Made by a program: the position numbers and the translations under genes. Source: Hymenoscyphus infarciens (Eukaryota > Ascomycota > Leotiomycetes > Helotiales > Helotiaceae). Taken from it: a stretch of 17,990 nt of DNA. This document shows, piece after piece, positions 17,438 to 17,990 of this stretch (positions within the stretch are counted from its first letter, which is position 1; each line of letters begins with the position of its first letter). Below the pieces are notes generated by a model, which saw nothing but the letters and a program-made list of their open reading frames with translations, had not been told where the DNA came from and searched no databases. The stretch covers positions 1-17,990 of the forward strand of contig LLCB01000600.1 of NCBI GenBank assembly GCA_001414345.1, written 5' to 3'.

Positions 17438-17610
17438 TGTATAGATGGATTGTTGAGGTTGGTGTTGGTGTTGCTGTTGCTGTGAGATTTTGGAAGTAGG
17501 AGAAGCCGAGGTAAAGTAGTGGTGAGTTGGTGAAGTTTAAATGTCTGCTTGTGTGTTGCTGAACTTGTTGGAATGAAAATAGTTTGAGACGAAGAGAGAA
17601 GATGGATAGT

Positions 17611-17629
17611 AATATATATAGATATATAG
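17611..17629 (-). promoter_or_regulatory. TATA-rich promoter element of the CmcJ/NvfI-like gene
   Basis: An alternating TA run (aatatatatagatatata) about 175-190 bp upstream of the ATG is in a plausible core promoter position. Confidence 0.35.
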
Positions 17630-17693
17630 AGGGGACTAAAGCGTCCTTTTACGATTCAAGCACCACAGGCATGCAAAAGTAACCGAGCCCGAG

Positions 17694-17738
17694 CCTTAGG
17701 AGGGCCAGTCATAACCGGTATGACTGGCCCTCCTAAGG
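17694..17738. repeat. Perfect palindrome with 19-bp arms
   Basis: Left arm 17694-17712 (ccttaggagggccagtcat) is the exact reverse complement of 17720-17738. The 7-nt centre contains the palindrome accggt. It stands ~255 bp upstream of the CmcJ/NvfI-like gene, right at the border with the TA-rich block. An adjacent 10-bp palindrome, gtcatatgac, lies at 17739-17748. Confidence 0.9.
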
Positions 17739-17751
17739 GTCATATGACTCA

Positions 17752-17789
17752 GTTAGAGCGTTACGACTCGGTTAGAGCGTTACGACTCG
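17752..17789. repeat. 19-bp direct tandem repeat
   Basis: The unit gttagagcgttacgactcg occurs twice without a gap (17752-17770, 17771-17789), preceded by a partial, diverged end of a third unit (atgactca). It lies immediately to the right of the palindrome. Confidence 0.9.
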
Positions 17790-17990
17790 GCGTAGTTTAC
17801 GACAAGGTTACTACCTACTACTACGCTGCTACGAGGAGTATTTCAGATTTTATAGTAACCTCGATCTAAGGTCGTAAGTATTAGCTTTATTAAGTATTTT
17901 ATATAATATAAACTTTATTAAAAGAATAGTTATTTAGAAATAGTAAAAATTTTAATACTAATTATATTATAAAACTAATATATCTAGCTA
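17790..17990. other. Start of a TA-rich, RIP-like block
   Basis: Composition shifts steadily to TpA-rich DNA with stops in every frame and runs off the window edge. It mirrors the TA-rich DNA at the left end. I recognise no element in it. Confidence 0.6.

Overview
The window reads as nuclear DNA of a filamentous ascomycete (Pezizomycotina; the protein flavours suggest a leotiomycete, but this is only an impression). The grounds are short ~50-nt introns with GTAnGT-type donors and CTGAC-type branch sites, a HET-family allorecognition gene, an Rpd3L Sds3-type subunit, a SMYD-like SET gene, a CmcJ/NvfI-like oxidoreductase, and extremely TA-rich blocks that look like the product of repeat-induced point mutation (RIP). 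No CRISPR, tRNA or rRNA gene is visible.

Layout. 1-952 is a 50/52-bp tandem array, cut by the left window edge, whose unit carries a near-perfect palindrome. It fades into a TA-rich stretch (to ~1206) and a short GC-normal island with nested inverted repeats. 1472-4278 is the 5'-truncated relic of a HET gene. Its reading frame is otherwise kept, but it is broken by in-frame stops and by a ~950-bp TA-rich insertion (2840-3792) that has a poly-T edge and a 12-bp target-site duplication, the signature of a minus-oriented, poly-A-tailed retroelement. 5343-7030 is an apparently intact two-exon Sds3-like gene. A 1.3-kb convergent spacer follows, then an orphan coiled-coil gene on the minus strand (8343-9509). 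The divergent spacer 9510-10483 contains a textbook three-unit heat shock element. 10484-11861 is a second pseudogene, a SET/SMYD-like gene with a frameshift, a stop and a ~390-bp insertion. Two further minus-strand fungal-specific genes follow (12278-13407, orphan; 14508-15659, coiled coil plus a possible Gag-like domain). The last gene, 16508-17437 (minus), is a CmcJ/NvfI-like oxidoreductase. Directly upstream of it lie a perfect 19-bp-arm palindrome, a 19-bp direct tandem repeat and the start of another TA-rich block that runs off the right edge.

The window is thus a gene island of about 13 kb between two TA-rich blocks. The genes near the left block are decayed and the Sds3 gene is conserved. 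I see no operon-like or cluster-like cooperation among the genes. The strongest unusual signals are the palindromic satellite, the datable retroelement insertion in the HET relic, the second insertion in the SET relic, the palindrome/tandem-repeat pair at the right boundary, and three fungal-specific proteins of unknown function.
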